Shown: piece by piece, positions 46,358-57,674 of the stretch
Layout: every line of letters starts with the position of its first letter
How positions within the stretch are numbered: the stretch's first letter is position 1
Translations under genes and position numbers: made by a program
Notes under the pieces: model-generated
Database searches by the model: none
What the model was told of the DNA's origin: nothing
Seen by the model: the letters and a program-made list of their open reading frames with translations, nothing else
Assembly: GCA_963680875.1 (NCBI GenBank)
Contig: OY804575.1
Span: forward strand, 27,447,034 to 27,511,033
DNA: 64,000 bases
From: Bathymodiolus brooksi
Lineage: Eukaryota; Mollusca; Bivalvia; Mytilida; Modiolidae
Direction: 5' to 3'

Positions 46358-47005
46358 TTTAGCATATAATGATACACAACATACTAGTAATTCAGGCAGG
46401 AGGTAGCAAACATATCTGTGGAAATTTAATATTACAGCCGTTCTCACTTAAGTAATTCACCGTATTCCTACTATATATTATAAATTCCTGTACCTTCATC
46501 TGCAAAAAATATCAAGATGATTTTCTGACACTTGTCAATATTTCACCAAACATAATTTATTTTGAGGAAACCATTAGAACGGTAGCCTTACTGCAGATAA
46601 AATAAAATTGGCTTGTTTTGTAGTAACACAATAAACACTGAGCCATGTGTAATCTTTATAACAAATCTGTTGTTTCAAAAGTTTGTCGTAATTGACTGAA
46701 AACAGAACATGTACAACATTAACTTTCTTTCTTGATAATCTGTTGATACCCACCATAAACACTACATGGTTCTGATCTTTCTGCACGATAAACTTATTGA
46801 AAGGGCGGTTTCCTGCAAACATGGGCGCCTAAAGCCATATTATCATGTCTGGTACTCATAATTATGACGTGCAATTTGAAAATTTTAATGTTTAAAACAT
46901 AATGCCTTGTTGTTATTGGTCATATTTATAGAACTTACTACGCCTGGTTTTAAGACATAAATATATTTCAGTCGTTACATGTACTTGTACTACGTGGTTC
47001 TTCGA

Positions 47006-47030
47006 GTGTGTGTGTGTGTGTGTGTGTACA
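47006..47030. repeat. (GT)n microsatellite
   Basis: About 11-12 GT units in sarcospan intron 1. Confidence 0.95.
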
Positions 47031-47136
47031 TTTATACCATATACTCTTTTTTCACACTTTATGTTTCTCAATCTTTAGTTTTTTGTGTCGTGTTTGTTGG
47101 ACTGCTGTTTTACTGTTTGTCCTTTATCTTTTGACC

Positions 47137-47517
47137 GGTGGAAACACGTTTGCGCACATATATAATTTGCGCACAAAAAAGTACTACGTTTGCGCACATT
47201 TATAAATTAACGTTTGCACACATTTTTAGTTTAATCTAAACTTATTTCATTTGTGACCGTTAGCCAGATATACAAACATATAAAGTTGGTAGAAAAACTT
47301 AGGGCAATATTGGAAAGTTCCATCTCCAAACAAATGAATGTCAGGCTCACTGAGAAATCTAAGATTTGTCTCTGAAGAATTTTAAGTGCGCGCACACGTT
47401 GTAAATTATGCAGGTATATTGGAAAGGTAGTGTGCGCAAACGTAACGCTAAATTACAGATGAATTGTGCGCAATCGTGCAATCTCCTGTCTGGAATATGC
47501 GCTAACGTATTGTCACC
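47137..47517. mobile_element. 381-bp element with iterated ACGTTTGCGCACA ends, 8-bp target duplication
   Basis: Exact TTTTGACC on both sides (47129-47136, 47518-47525). The left end GGTGGAAACACGTTTGCGCA is followed by further TTTGCGCACA words (near 47169, 47191, 47212). The right end on the minus strand, GGTGACAATACGTTAGCGCA, is followed by GATTGCGCACAA and ACGTTTGCGCACAC. No coding. Inserted in a copy of the dispersed T-rich repeat. 8-bp duplications occur in hAT and related families; GGTG ends are not a textbook hAT terminus. Confidence 0.82.
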
Positions 47518-47754
47518 TTTTGACCATTTCCCTTCGCTTTATGACTTCTGCTCACCCATCTGTTATCTAAATAACTTGTGTTTTATCAATTTTCTCGACA
47601 ACTGAAATATATTACAATTAAATGAACATGAAAGAAATACGAAATACACAATTTCTTTATAGTAATACTAATTTCCCTTGCATATAATATAAAAAAAGAA
47701 CAAAACAGACATTTATTATTGTCACTAACTACACACCACTTTATCTTCTTTCAG

Positions 47755-47841
47755 CTATTTCTGGCAGGTGCTCTAGGAATCTATGTATGTGCCAATGACT
47801 ACGAAAACTATATAGGAAGCACAAAGAACTTTGTACTGAAA
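47755..47841 (+). CDS. SSPN: Sarcospan exon 2: TM2 and the short loop after it
   Basis: Acceptor TTCTTTCAG ends at 47754; donor GTAAGTAC from 47842; phase 0 at both ends. 29 codons: LFLAGALGIYVCANDYENYI then GSTKNFVLK. It completes TM2 and aligns to the segment after WAGI in vertebrate sarcospan (LxxYLGLxxLC...). Too short to be found by open-frame length; supported by the splice sites, phase and gap-free alignment. Confidence 0.88.
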
Positions 47842-48748
47842 GTAAGTACGTCAACAGTCTGCTCCCTGTAGACAAACAAATGAACATGACGATAAAATTC
47901 CTCGTTTGATTGTCAATAGCCTTAGTGTAAAACGAAACCAACAAGCATCCATATAATTTAGCTTCGGAACCGTAGCTCTTGAAGGTAAAAAAAACCCAGT
48001 TACGGTAAACTTAGACCCGTTAGAGTTACTGTTCCGCAGTTATGAAATGAAATTTGTTTTAATTAACTTAGTTTTGGGGTATAGGGACTTCAAATACTGA
48101 AGAAAGTGTGTGTTTATTTAGCTCGTTGAAGATAATGAAAAATACTAGAGCATTTCATCTAACAGAAAAAATAATGTAACTTTACAACATATAGTATGAT
48201 GTTGGGCGAGACTGTGAGACGGGCCATCCGCCATCCGTGCAAGGGGAAATACTACAAAAACATATTCAATTTTGACAGATATAAGCAAAATATGTAAACT
48301 GCCATAAATCACAAATGTCAGCAGAATTGATACATACCATAGCTGAAATGTCTTAATTAATCATTGTTTCGACTATAATGAGAGCATTGTTGGTTTTGGT
48401 TTTCAAACTCTGGTGAAATATTGTTAGACTCTGTCAAGTATTGGTAATTAATTTTATATTCGACCTAAGTTTGTACATCTTTAAGGTGTATAACTTTTGT
48501 AACCGTTGACGAGAAATTCTTAGTTTTGAACTCGAGTGATATATCGATATATAGTGTTTGCATAAATTTCAATAGAACTTTCAATGAACGAACTTGATCA
48601 TGCAAACATTCTATTTTCACATCTTCTTCGCTCGTCAAGGGTTATGATCTGCCTCCCTTTCCCTACTAGAGGCGGGTCGCAACATTTGTCTAGTGAAGAT
48701 GTTTTTACACTTTCAGGGGATAAAAATACAATATAATCGTTTGACAAA

Positions 48749-49797
48749 AACAAGATGAACTGTGAGCTAATGCTCACTTATGATACCCCCGCATATATGT
48801 TCAATGTGTATAAAAACCAACCAAGTCGGCAAACAGGAAGTAGGAATCTGATGGGTCCAAATACGCTTACCACGATATGGGGTACCTATATGAAGCTTGT
48901 GACCAAATATCAGATTCCTGTCACCAATAGTTGCTGAGAAAAATGCGACGAAAAATGTGCATATATGTTAAATGTGTATAAAAGCCAACTAAGTCGGCAA
49001 ACAGGAAGTAGGAATCTGATGGGTCAAAAAATGCTTCCCACAAAATGGGGTACATATATGAAGCTTGTGACCAAATATCAGATTGCTGCCTTCAATATTT
49101 GTTGAGAAAAATGCGACGAAAAATGAGCATATATGGGTCCCAAAAACGCTTCCCACAATATGACATACCTATATGAAGCTTGTGACCAAATATCAGATTC
49201 CTGTCATCAATATTTACTGAGAAAAATGCGACGAAAAATGTGCATATACATGTATGTTAAATGTGTAACAGGAAGTAGGAATCTGACGGGTCAAAAAACG
49301 CTTCCCACAAAATAGGTTACCTATATGAAGCTTGTGACGAAATATCAGATTTCTGCCATCAATATTTGCTGAGAAAAATGCGACGAAAAATGAGCATATA
49401 TGTTCAATGTGTATAAAAATCAACAAAGTCGGCAAACAGGAAGTAGGAATCTGATGGGTCCAAAAAACGCTTCCCACGATATGGGGTACCTATATGAAGC
49501 TTGTGACCAAATACCAGATCTCTGCCATCAATAGTTGCTGAGAAAAATGTGACGAAAAATGTGCATATATGTTCAATGTGTATAAAAACCAACTAAGTCG
49601 GCAAACAGAAAGTAGGAATCTGACGGGTCCAAAAACGCTTCCCACAATATGGCATACCTATATGAAGGTTGTGACCAAATATCAGATTCCTGTCATCAAT
49701 AGTTGCTTAGAAAAATGCGACGAAAAATATCTTGGACGGACGGACGGACAGAGGTAAAACAGTATACCCCCCTCCCCCTTCGGGGAGCTGGGGTATA
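48749..49797. mobile_element. Pearl-like element, tandem core of about six units, ACGG tail
   Basis: Head with GTGAGCTAATGCTCACTTAT and GATACCCCC; a core of six units of about 110-170 bp (GGAAGTAGGAATCTGATGGG, CCTATATGAAGCTTGTGACC, TGCTGAGAAAAATGCGACGA); then a GGACGGACGGACGGACAG microsatellite and a terminal hairpin-capable GTATACCCCC...GGGGTATAAT. This head/tandem-core/ACGG/tail plan is that of the bivalve pearl family. The third unit is truncated. Non-autonomous, probably mobilised by Helitron-type machinery. Confidence 0.82.
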
Positions 49798-49956
49798 ATA
49801 AACATGGAAAATAGCCTTAAACCTCAAATCAGCTTGAAAGAAAGCATTGCAAACTAGTGAAATGATTGAACTCGACTACATGCACTGTACTGTAATATTG
49901 GTTTTTGTGCAAATTTGAAATTTGAAATTGTTACTGTGGGTTTTGTTTAGTATATG

Positions 49957-52900
49957 CTATGTAAGGACATTTACTACAATACATATAACACAAGTGATGA
50001 ATGTAAGGACATTTACTACAATACATATAACACAAGTGATGGATGTAAGGACATTTACTACAATACATATAATACAAGTGATGGATGTAAGGACATTTAC
50101 TACAATACATATAACACAAGTGATGGATGTAAGGACATTTACTACAATACATATAACACAAGTGATGGATGTAAGGACATTTACTATAATACATATAACA
50201 CAAGTGATGAATGTAAGGACATTTACTACAATACATATAACACAAGTGATGGATGTAAGGACATTTACTACAATACATATAACACAAGTGATGGATGTAA
50301 GGACATTTACTACAATACATATAATACAAGTGATGGATGTAAGGACATTTACTACAATACATATAACACAAGTGATGGATGTAAGGACATTTACTACAAT
50401 ACATATAACCAAGTGATGGATGTAAGGACATTTACTACAATACATATAATACAAGTGATGGATGTAAGGACATTTACTACAATACATATAACACAAGTGA
50501 TGGATGTAAGGACATTTACTACAATACATATAATACAAGTGATGAATGTAAGGACATTTACTACAATACATATAACACAAGTGATGGATGTAAGGACATT
50601 TACTACAATACATATAACACAAGTGATGGATGTACGGACATTTACTACAATACATATAACACAAGTGATGGATGTAAGGACATTTACTACAATACATATA
50701 ACACAAGTGATGAATGTAAGGACATTTACTACAATACATATAACACAAGTGATGAATGTAAGGACATTTACTACAATACATATAACACAAGTGATGGATG
50801 TAAGGACATTTACTACAATACATATAACACAAGTGATGGATGTAAGGACATTTACTACAATACATATAACACAAGTGATGGATGTAAGGACATTTACTAC
50901 AATACATATAACACAAGTGATGGATGTAAGGACATTTACTACAATACATATAACACAAGTGATGAATGTAAGGACATTTACTACAATACATATAACACAA
51001 GTGATGAATGTAAGGACATTTACTACAATACATATAACACAAGTGATGGATGTAAGGACATTTACTACAATACATATAACACAAGTGATGGATGTAAGGA
51101 CATTTACTACAATACATATAACACAAGTGATGAATGTAAGGACATTTACTACAATACATATAACACAAGTGATGGATGTAAGGACATTTACTACAATACA
51201 TATAACACAAGTGATGGATGTAAGGACATTTACTACAATACATATAACACAAGTGATGGATGTAAGGACATTTACTACAATACATATAACACAAGTGATG
51301 GATGTAAGGACATTTACTACAATACATATAACACAAGTGATGAATGTAAGGACATTTACTACAATACATATAACACAAGTGATGGATGTAAGGACATTTA
51401 CTACAATACATATAACACAAGTGATGAATGTAAGGACATTTACTACAATACATATAACACAAGTGATGGATGTAAGGACATTTACTACAATACATATAAC
51501 ACAAGTGATGAATGTAAGGACATTTACTACAATACATATAACACAAGTGATGGATGTAAGGACATTTACTACAATACATATAACACAAGTGATGGATGTA
51601 AGGACATTTACTACAATACATATAACACAAGTGATGGATGTAAGGACATTTACTACAATACATATAACATAAGTGATGAATGTAAGGACATTTACTACAA
51701 TACATATAACACAAATGATGGATGTAAGGACATTTACTACAATACATATAACACAAGTGATGGATGTAAGGACATTTACTACAATACATATAACACAAGT
51801 GATGAATGTAAGGACATTTACTACAATACATATAACACAAGTGATGAATGTAAGGACATTTACTACAATACATATAACACAAGTGATGGATGTAAGGACA
51901 TTTACTACAATACATATAACACAAGTGATGGATGTAAGGACATTTACTACAATACATATAACACAAGTGATGGATGTAAGGACATTTACTACAATACATA
52001 TAACACATGTGATGAATGTAAGGACATTTACTACAATACACATAACACAAGTGATGAATGTAAGGACATTTACTACAATACATATAACACAAGTGATGGA
52101 TGTAAGGACATTTACTACAATACATATAACACAAGTGATGAATGTAAGGACATTTACCACAATACATATAACACAAGTGATGGATGTAAGGACATTTACT
52201 ACAATACATATAACACAAGTGATGAATGTAAGGACATTTACTACAATACATATAACACAAGTGATGGATGTAAGGACATTTACTACAATACATATAACAC
52301 AAGTGATGGATGTAAGGACATTTACTACAATACATATAACACAAGTGATGGATGTAAGGACATTTACTACAATACATATAACACAAGTGATGAATGTAAG
52401 GACATTTACTACAATACATATAACACAAGTGATGGATGTAAGGACATTTACTACAATACATATAACACAAGTGATGAATGTAAGGACATTTACTACAATA
52501 CATATAACACAAGTGATGAATGTAAGGACATTTACTACAATACATATAACACAAGTGATGGATGTAAGGACATTTACTACAATACATATAACACAAGTGA
52601 TGGATGTAAGGACATTTACTACAATACATATAACACAAGTGATGGAAGTAAGGACATTTACTACAATACATATAACACAAGTGATGAATGTAAGGACATT
52701 TACTACAATACATATAACACAAGTGATGAATGTAAAGACATTTACTACAATACATATAACACAAGTGATGAATGTAAGGACATTTACTACAATACATATA
52801 ACACAAGTGATGGATGTAAGGACATTTACTACAATACATATAACACAAGTGATGGATGTAAGGACATTTACTACAATACATATAACACAAGTGATGGATG

Positions 52901-53366
52901 TAAGGACATTTACTACAATACATATAACACATGTGATGAATGTAAGGACATTTACTACAATACACATAACACAAGTGATGAATGTAAGGACATTTACTAC
53001 AATACATATAACACAAGTGATGAATGTAAGGACATTTACTACAATACATATAACACAAGTGATGAATGTAAGGACATTTACTACAATACATATAACACAA
53101 GTGATGGATGTAAGGACATTTACTACAATACATATAACACAAGTGATGAATGTAAGGACATTTACTACAATACATATAACACAAGTGATGAATGTAAGGA
53201 CATTTACTACAATACATATAACACAAGTGATGGATGTAAGGACATTTACTACAATACATATAACACAAGTGATGAATGTAAGGACATTTACTACAATACA
53301 TATAACACAAGTGATGGATGTAAGGACATTTACTACAATACATATAACACAAGTGATGGATGTAAG
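49957..53366. repeat. 42-bp minisatellite, about 81 units, in sarcospan intron 2
   Basis: The unit is GATGGATGTAAGGACATTTA + CTACAATACATATAACACAAGT. The main variant is GATGGA against GATGAA. One unit near 50409 has lost two bases, which shifts frames. A rare variant pair (ACATGTGATGAA followed by ACACATAACAC) occurs at about 52005 and again 924 bp (22 units) later. The period is 14 codons, so frames on both strands stay open for up to 1,131 codons (CYMYCSKCPYIHHL and VMDVRTFTTIHITQ repeats). I treat these as non-coding. Confidence 0.98.
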
Positions 53367-53559
53367 CTAGGATTATTACTGTAAGCTTAAGAATATCAGA
53401 AAGCTTTAATATATTTGAATTTTATGCAACAACAGTTTTTCAACTGACCTGTTTTAATCCTGAAGGTCCGTTGCTGGACTGTGAGTACCCGAGTAACTCC
53501 GATGTTATAATTATCCAAAAGGTTGGTATGGATATACTCTGTGATTACGTGGGTACATG

Positions 53560-54018
53560 TTTTGAGTGAGCGAGTGATAGTTGTTTAACGCCAATTCAGC
53601 AATTTTTCAGCTATATCATGGCGAGAACAAGATAATTTTCAATGAAATGATGATCAGGTCCGCTTTGTTCTAGACCAACATGCTGAGTTGGATTTTTATA
53701 GTGCTAGCTCACAGAAGCAATATGCTGCGGTGTGACATCAGTGTCCTCCACTCGGACACATTATTCTGATTCCGAGCCAACCAGTCCTTGCTCTTTCTCC
53801 TTAATGCTTTCAAGTGCTTAACAGAAAAGCAACAAATACCAATTTTAAAGTCTTTGGTTTGACCCGACCGGGGCTCAAACCCACAATCTACCGCACTCGA
53901 ACCATTACGCCACCGATGCGGTTAGGTACATGTTTTGATACACGGGGCTCAAACCCACAATCTACCGCACTCGAACCATTACGCCACCGATGCGGTTTGG
54001 TACATGTTTTGATACACG
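53560..54018 (-). repeat. tRNA-derived SINE family B, reference copy, head duplicated
   Basis: Read on the minus strand: a tRNA-like head with TGGCGTAATGGTTCGAGTGC (A box) and GGTTTGAGCCCC (B box); a body with AAGCATTAAGGAGAAAGAGC, AAGGACTGGTTGGCTCGGAA and GAGCTAGCACTATAAAAATC; and a tail CTGAAAAATTGCTGAATTGG ending at GTTAAACAACTATCACTCGC. The head and adjoining sequence are tandemly duplicated as a 73-bp block (53873 and 53946). Confidence 0.87.
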
Positions 54019-54121
54019 GACACCATTTTTATGATTCATATAAACAGTAGTGAAGATATGATGTGTAATTAAAGTCTTTATATTTCTAATTAATCAATGA
54101 TTTTATCTATTTTGTTTACAG

Positions 54122-54490
54122 GGATGTTGTTTGGTCCTGACAGTGGTGTGTGTATTTGTTTGTCTTGTTGCCAGTACATTCCCAGTTATACATATAGTGA
54201 AGATGTATGGATATCACCATTGTGAAGACAAGAACAATGACTGTTTATGTTATGGGTCACCAGACCCACTGTCCAGACAATTTACATACAAACAACTAGG
54301 AAACTGTGACATTTTGTATTGTCTTGTTAAGATATTTTTTATTGTACAAAGTGGCCTCTGTGCTCTAGGGAGTGGCATTTCTTTTTGGTTTGCTATTTTA
54401 TTATGGAAATCCCAATATGGAGGGGTTTATTCTGGGATGAGGTACTCATTCAATTCCCATACAAATGTTGATGTAGACAACAATGTATGA
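54122..54490 (+). CDS. SSPN: Sarcospan exon 3: TM3, cysteine-rich loop, TM4, C-terminus
   Basis: Acceptor TTGTTTACAG ends at 54121; stop TGA 54488-54490. Residues 162-283. TM3 about 162-184 (CCLVLTVVCVFVCLVASTF). The extracellular loop has five cysteines (C195, C202, C204, C223, C228) and NDCLCYGSPDPLSRQFTYKQ, matching the vertebrate DSCQC...EPLSRTFVYRD segment. TM4 about 229-256 (LVKIFFIVQSGLCALGSGIS), then WKSQYGGVYSGMRY like WKHRYQVFYVGVR of the human protein. A short acidic tail ends it. A possible AATAAA polyadenylation signal is at 54942-54947. Confidence 0.92.
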   Translation, partial: GCCLVLTVVCVFVCLVASTFPVIHIVKMYGYHHCEDKNNDCLCYGSPDPLSRQFTYKQLGNCDILYCLVKIFFIVQSGLCALGSGISFWFAILLWKSQYGGVYSGMRYSFNSHTNVDVDNNV

Positions 54491-55499
54491 CAATGTACCT
54501 GTAAGGCTATTGAAATAATACTTTATTCCATCTAGTCAATTTTACACCCCCAAAAATGATAATTATAACAAAATGCGTCCTTAAAGAACTGTGTCAGACT
54601 TTTTTCCCTCTTTATTTACTTTCAAATTAATGTAATTTTAAGTAAAAACTTTGGAGATTGCAAATCATGATCATACAATGATCATCTATTGAGGAAAAGG
54701 GAAATATTACTGTGATAGTTAGCAGTCACAATAAGGAAGTATTAATATATAAATTTAACCAAATTGCATATTTTTCAGAACTTTTGAAATATCTCCATCA
54801 ATATAATTATGTATATAAAAGAATTATCTATACTTAAGATAAAATAATAATATATACACAGGAAATCTATAAATCAACTGAATATCCAAGTCAAATGTAA
54901 AGATAGAAACTGTTCTAAGTATTATGAACTTCCACCTGGAAAATAAATTTAAAAAATCAAACTAAAATTTTTGACAATATTTTCATCATTTATTCTATAT
55001 AATCAAATTATATTGCTATCTACTACCTCAACCTTAAAGGTGCTTTTAAGATGTTAACATCAAACTAAAAGAAGCTTATTAAGAGGGTAGGGACAGAATC
55101 TCAAATTTTAGTATGTTACTGTTGTCATTTTTATCTATTGCTGGAGGTCAGCTCTATAAAAATCATATAAATAATAGATTCAGATTTACTAAGTATCATT
55201 TGAGATAAATTGATCATTTAGTGTTAAAACAGAATGGCCATAGAATGAAAGGTCCAGTTTCTGACAAGTTTATACAAGATGCAACAATCTCAATTCAAAC
55301 TTAAAAGTTGAAGAGAAAAGACTCCACAAAGCAAACTCAAATGAAAAAAACCAGACTGATGATGTCAAACGGTCTAGCTATTATTTTCAAGTAAACAACC
55401 TAGTTTTATATATATCATAATAGGGTAGATTTCAAATAGTGAACAAGAACCTCATTCTATACAACAGATGATATTAATGAATGAACCCAGAGTTGGGTA
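54491..55499. other. Sarcospan 3' flank, no gene recognised
   Basis: AT-rich; probably includes the 3' UTR, with an AATAAA at 54942. Nothing else seen. Confidence 0.45.
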
Positions 55500-55660
55500 A
55501 TTGGGTTTTTAATGTTACTTTCAACAACATTTCAGATAGATTGTGGTAGTCAGGTTTATTAATAGAGTAAACTGAAGTACCATGTGAAAATCACTTACTT
55601 TTCATCAGTCACTGAAAAACTTGATCCCATAGTTGTATGCAGGACATCTGGTCACTGACC
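55500..55660 (-). repeat. SINE family A, degenerate copy
   Basis: ACTTTCAACAACATTTCAGA, GTGGTAGTCAGGTTTATTAA, ACTGAAGTACCATGTGAAAA and CAGTCACTGAAAAACTTGAT: the body half of family A, strongly decayed. Confidence 0.6.
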
Positions 55661-56754
55661 AGATACACAAGTTAGGTCTACCATAGAAAACCAAATGTTT
55701 CTTCTTCACTATATAACCACAATGTATTTATTATTATTTTTACTTGTTTTACTTGAGGAGTATAAGTAAGAGTTTTGACCTTCAGTATAAAATCAACATG
55801 TCTTCACTGTATAATTGAATACTACTTTAGTTTAAGAGATGTGTGTTTGAAGTGTACTAGTATATCTATAATCTTATCATGTTGATAGTAAGGGCAGGGC
55901 CTCTGTGCAAATAATGCCATATTATTTTTTATATCATATTTTAAATTGTTAACCAGTAATATTTCTAATAAATTTTACAATCTGTTTATTGTTTAATTAC
56001 AGTGTCAATTTATTTACTCTGTGCATCTTTGCACATCATTATATATGTAGGCATATATTTTACACTCCTTTTAATTTCTAACTTCAACATTTTTTTGCAA
56101 TGGAAATGCTTGTCAGTTTTAACAGTTACAAATGCTGATAGTATTTCAAATGCAATTTAAGGGGGTACCATACACTACAGGGAGATAACTCTTTAAATTC
56201 AGTTGAACATTTTGATCATATGATGTTTGTATGCAGATTTCAAGCATCTCGGTGATCAAAACCACAGAGAGAAAAGCTGCCATGTGGCTAGTGAATTTAT
56301 AGCTCTGAGTCTGTTGGTTGGAATTTGTTAAAATTTTGATATTTATTAGTGGATATATTCAAACACACCGCCAAATTTTTTTAGAAAATTAAAGAGCAGA
56401 TCAAATTTTACCTGAACTGTATGGTACCACCTTAATACCAGAAAACATTTTAAAAAGGCACCAAAAATAAAATGCACACACAAACTACCACTATCCATAT
56501 ATGAAGTATCTAGTGGACATGGTTCCCTCTTGTGTAATGATAAATGTTGAAGAAAACAAATGCACATGATATGTGTAATAATAACTAATTATAATATCTA
56601 GACCATACTGTCCTTTTGGATAGAGAGTCTGGAAAAGTTCAATATCAAAGGAAAAATAAAAAATGAAATAAAGACCTTTCTAGTGTCAATACTGTAAAAC
56701 ATGTGTTCAGATACAGCACCCCTTTCACAATGTTTCATGATACAGCTCTATGAT
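55661..56754. other. Intergenic, no gene recognised
   Basis: Nothing seen beyond AT-rich sequence. Confidence 0.5.
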
Positions 56755-56835
56755 AGTTTGTCGATTACATGCAGGTCATTGGATTTGTCAAGGTACTTCA
56801 GTTTCCTCCACAAATAATACTAATACAGTGCAGTG
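56755..56835 (+). repeat. SINE family A fragment, plus orientation
   Basis: GTTTGTCGATTACATGCAGG, TCAAGGTACTTCAGTTTCCT and CCACAAATAATAC correspond to the reversed family A body. One of the few copies in this sense. Confidence 0.45.
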
Positions 56836-57634
56836 CCAACTGACCAAACTTTTAAAAAAATAATCCAATTTTTTAAATAACCAACTGACAACCGAGCAGA
56901 AACCCTGGCTTTGAGTAGGTATCTCAGTGCAAAGCCATTTCAGCAGTGTAAGGCTTGTGGTCACAAGTCAAAGACCATAATCACTTGGCCCCTCAGTCCC
57001 CAGAATGCAGTTAGAAGACCTTTCTAATATCATGTATTACTTTTTATAAATAGTGACTGGGAGTTGTTTTTAACAACAGGTTTGTATCCTAAGTTCTAGT
57101 AAATTATATTTAAGTATTAATGACTGACACTTAAGTATTAAGTAGACTGCACTTAGATCTAACAGCTGATTGTAGAATAGTACAATACAACACAGAACCA
57201 TCTACTTCACAAAATACTCAAATCACACAAATCAAAGATTATAATCTTTTATATCATTTCAAAAACAAAAGATGAAAGCCGAAATCTTACTTGTGTGAAT
57301 AATTCCAACATGTCTGCCAGCAATAACAGAAAACACCCAACAAGATTTAATAAACCTTTACTTGAGAGGGACAGTCAGCTTTTCTCAAGGAATTTTTTTA
57401 AAAAGCATGCTATTTTGACATCCAGTACAATTTTACCAATTGGCAGAAACTGTAATTTTCAAAAATAATTAAAAGATATGTACCGTGAGTTATGGGTCAC
57501 TTATTAATGCAATATGAGCTACACAAATAAATTACAAATTAATAAAACAATATGCCTCTTTAATTCCATTCATGTAAGCACTTTATCCTGCTTTTTTCAC
57601 TGATATAAAGCCTGTAGCATAATATCCAAGGCAA
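56836..57634. other. Intergenic, no gene recognised
   Basis: Nothing seen. Confidence 0.5.
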
Positions 57635-57674
57635 TTAATAGACACATTATACTGATTTCTAGTTGTCTAGTCTT
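57635..57674 (-). repeat. SINE family B, part 1 of a second split copy
   Basis: GACACATTATACTGATTTCT and AGTCTT match family B (GACACATTATTCTGATTCCG...CCAGTCTT). It stops at GTCTT (57670-57674) and resumes with GTCTT at 59873. Confidence 0.6.

Larger units (their letters stand above)
38406..47754 (+). other. Sarcospan intron 1
   Basis: 9.3-kb GT-AG intron. Contains the piggyBac relic, a triplicated 190-bp block, a 37-bp array, the 45443 Polinton-like element, a GT microsatellite and the 47137 element. Stretches 38590-39940, 42191-44400 and 46370-47000 hold nothing I recognise. Confidence 0.8.
47842..54121 (+). other. Sarcospan intron 2
   Basis: 6.3-kb GT-AG intron holding a pearl-like element, the 42-bp array and a family B SINE. 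47850-48740 shows no recognisable feature. Confidence 0.8.
38010..54490 (+). other. SSPN: Sarcospan gene, complete coding span, three exons
   Basis: Exons 38010-38405, 47755-47841 and 54122-54490 join in phase 0 at both junctions to encode 283 residues. Sarcospan is a four-pass membrane protein of the dystrophin-glycoprotein complex in the muscle sarcolemma. Intron 1 (9.3 kb) carries a piggyBac relic and a Polinton-like element; intron 2 (6.3 kb) carries the 42-bp minisatellite. No other coding exon is needed: the joined product aligns with human sarcospan without a gap from the VRDTPFWAG motif onward. The N-terminus is longer than in the 243-residue human protein. Confidence 0.9.

Noticed and set aside
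49922..53370. Open frames of 1,131 and 857 codons (minus) and 565-572 codons (plus) across the 42-bp array
   Set aside because: Same artefact: period of 14 codons, open on both strands, inside an intron of the sarcospan gene.
53873..54018. Tandem tRNA genes
   Set aside because: A-box and B-box words are present but the sequence cannot fold into a full cloverleaf and continues into a SINE body; it is a duplicated SINE head.
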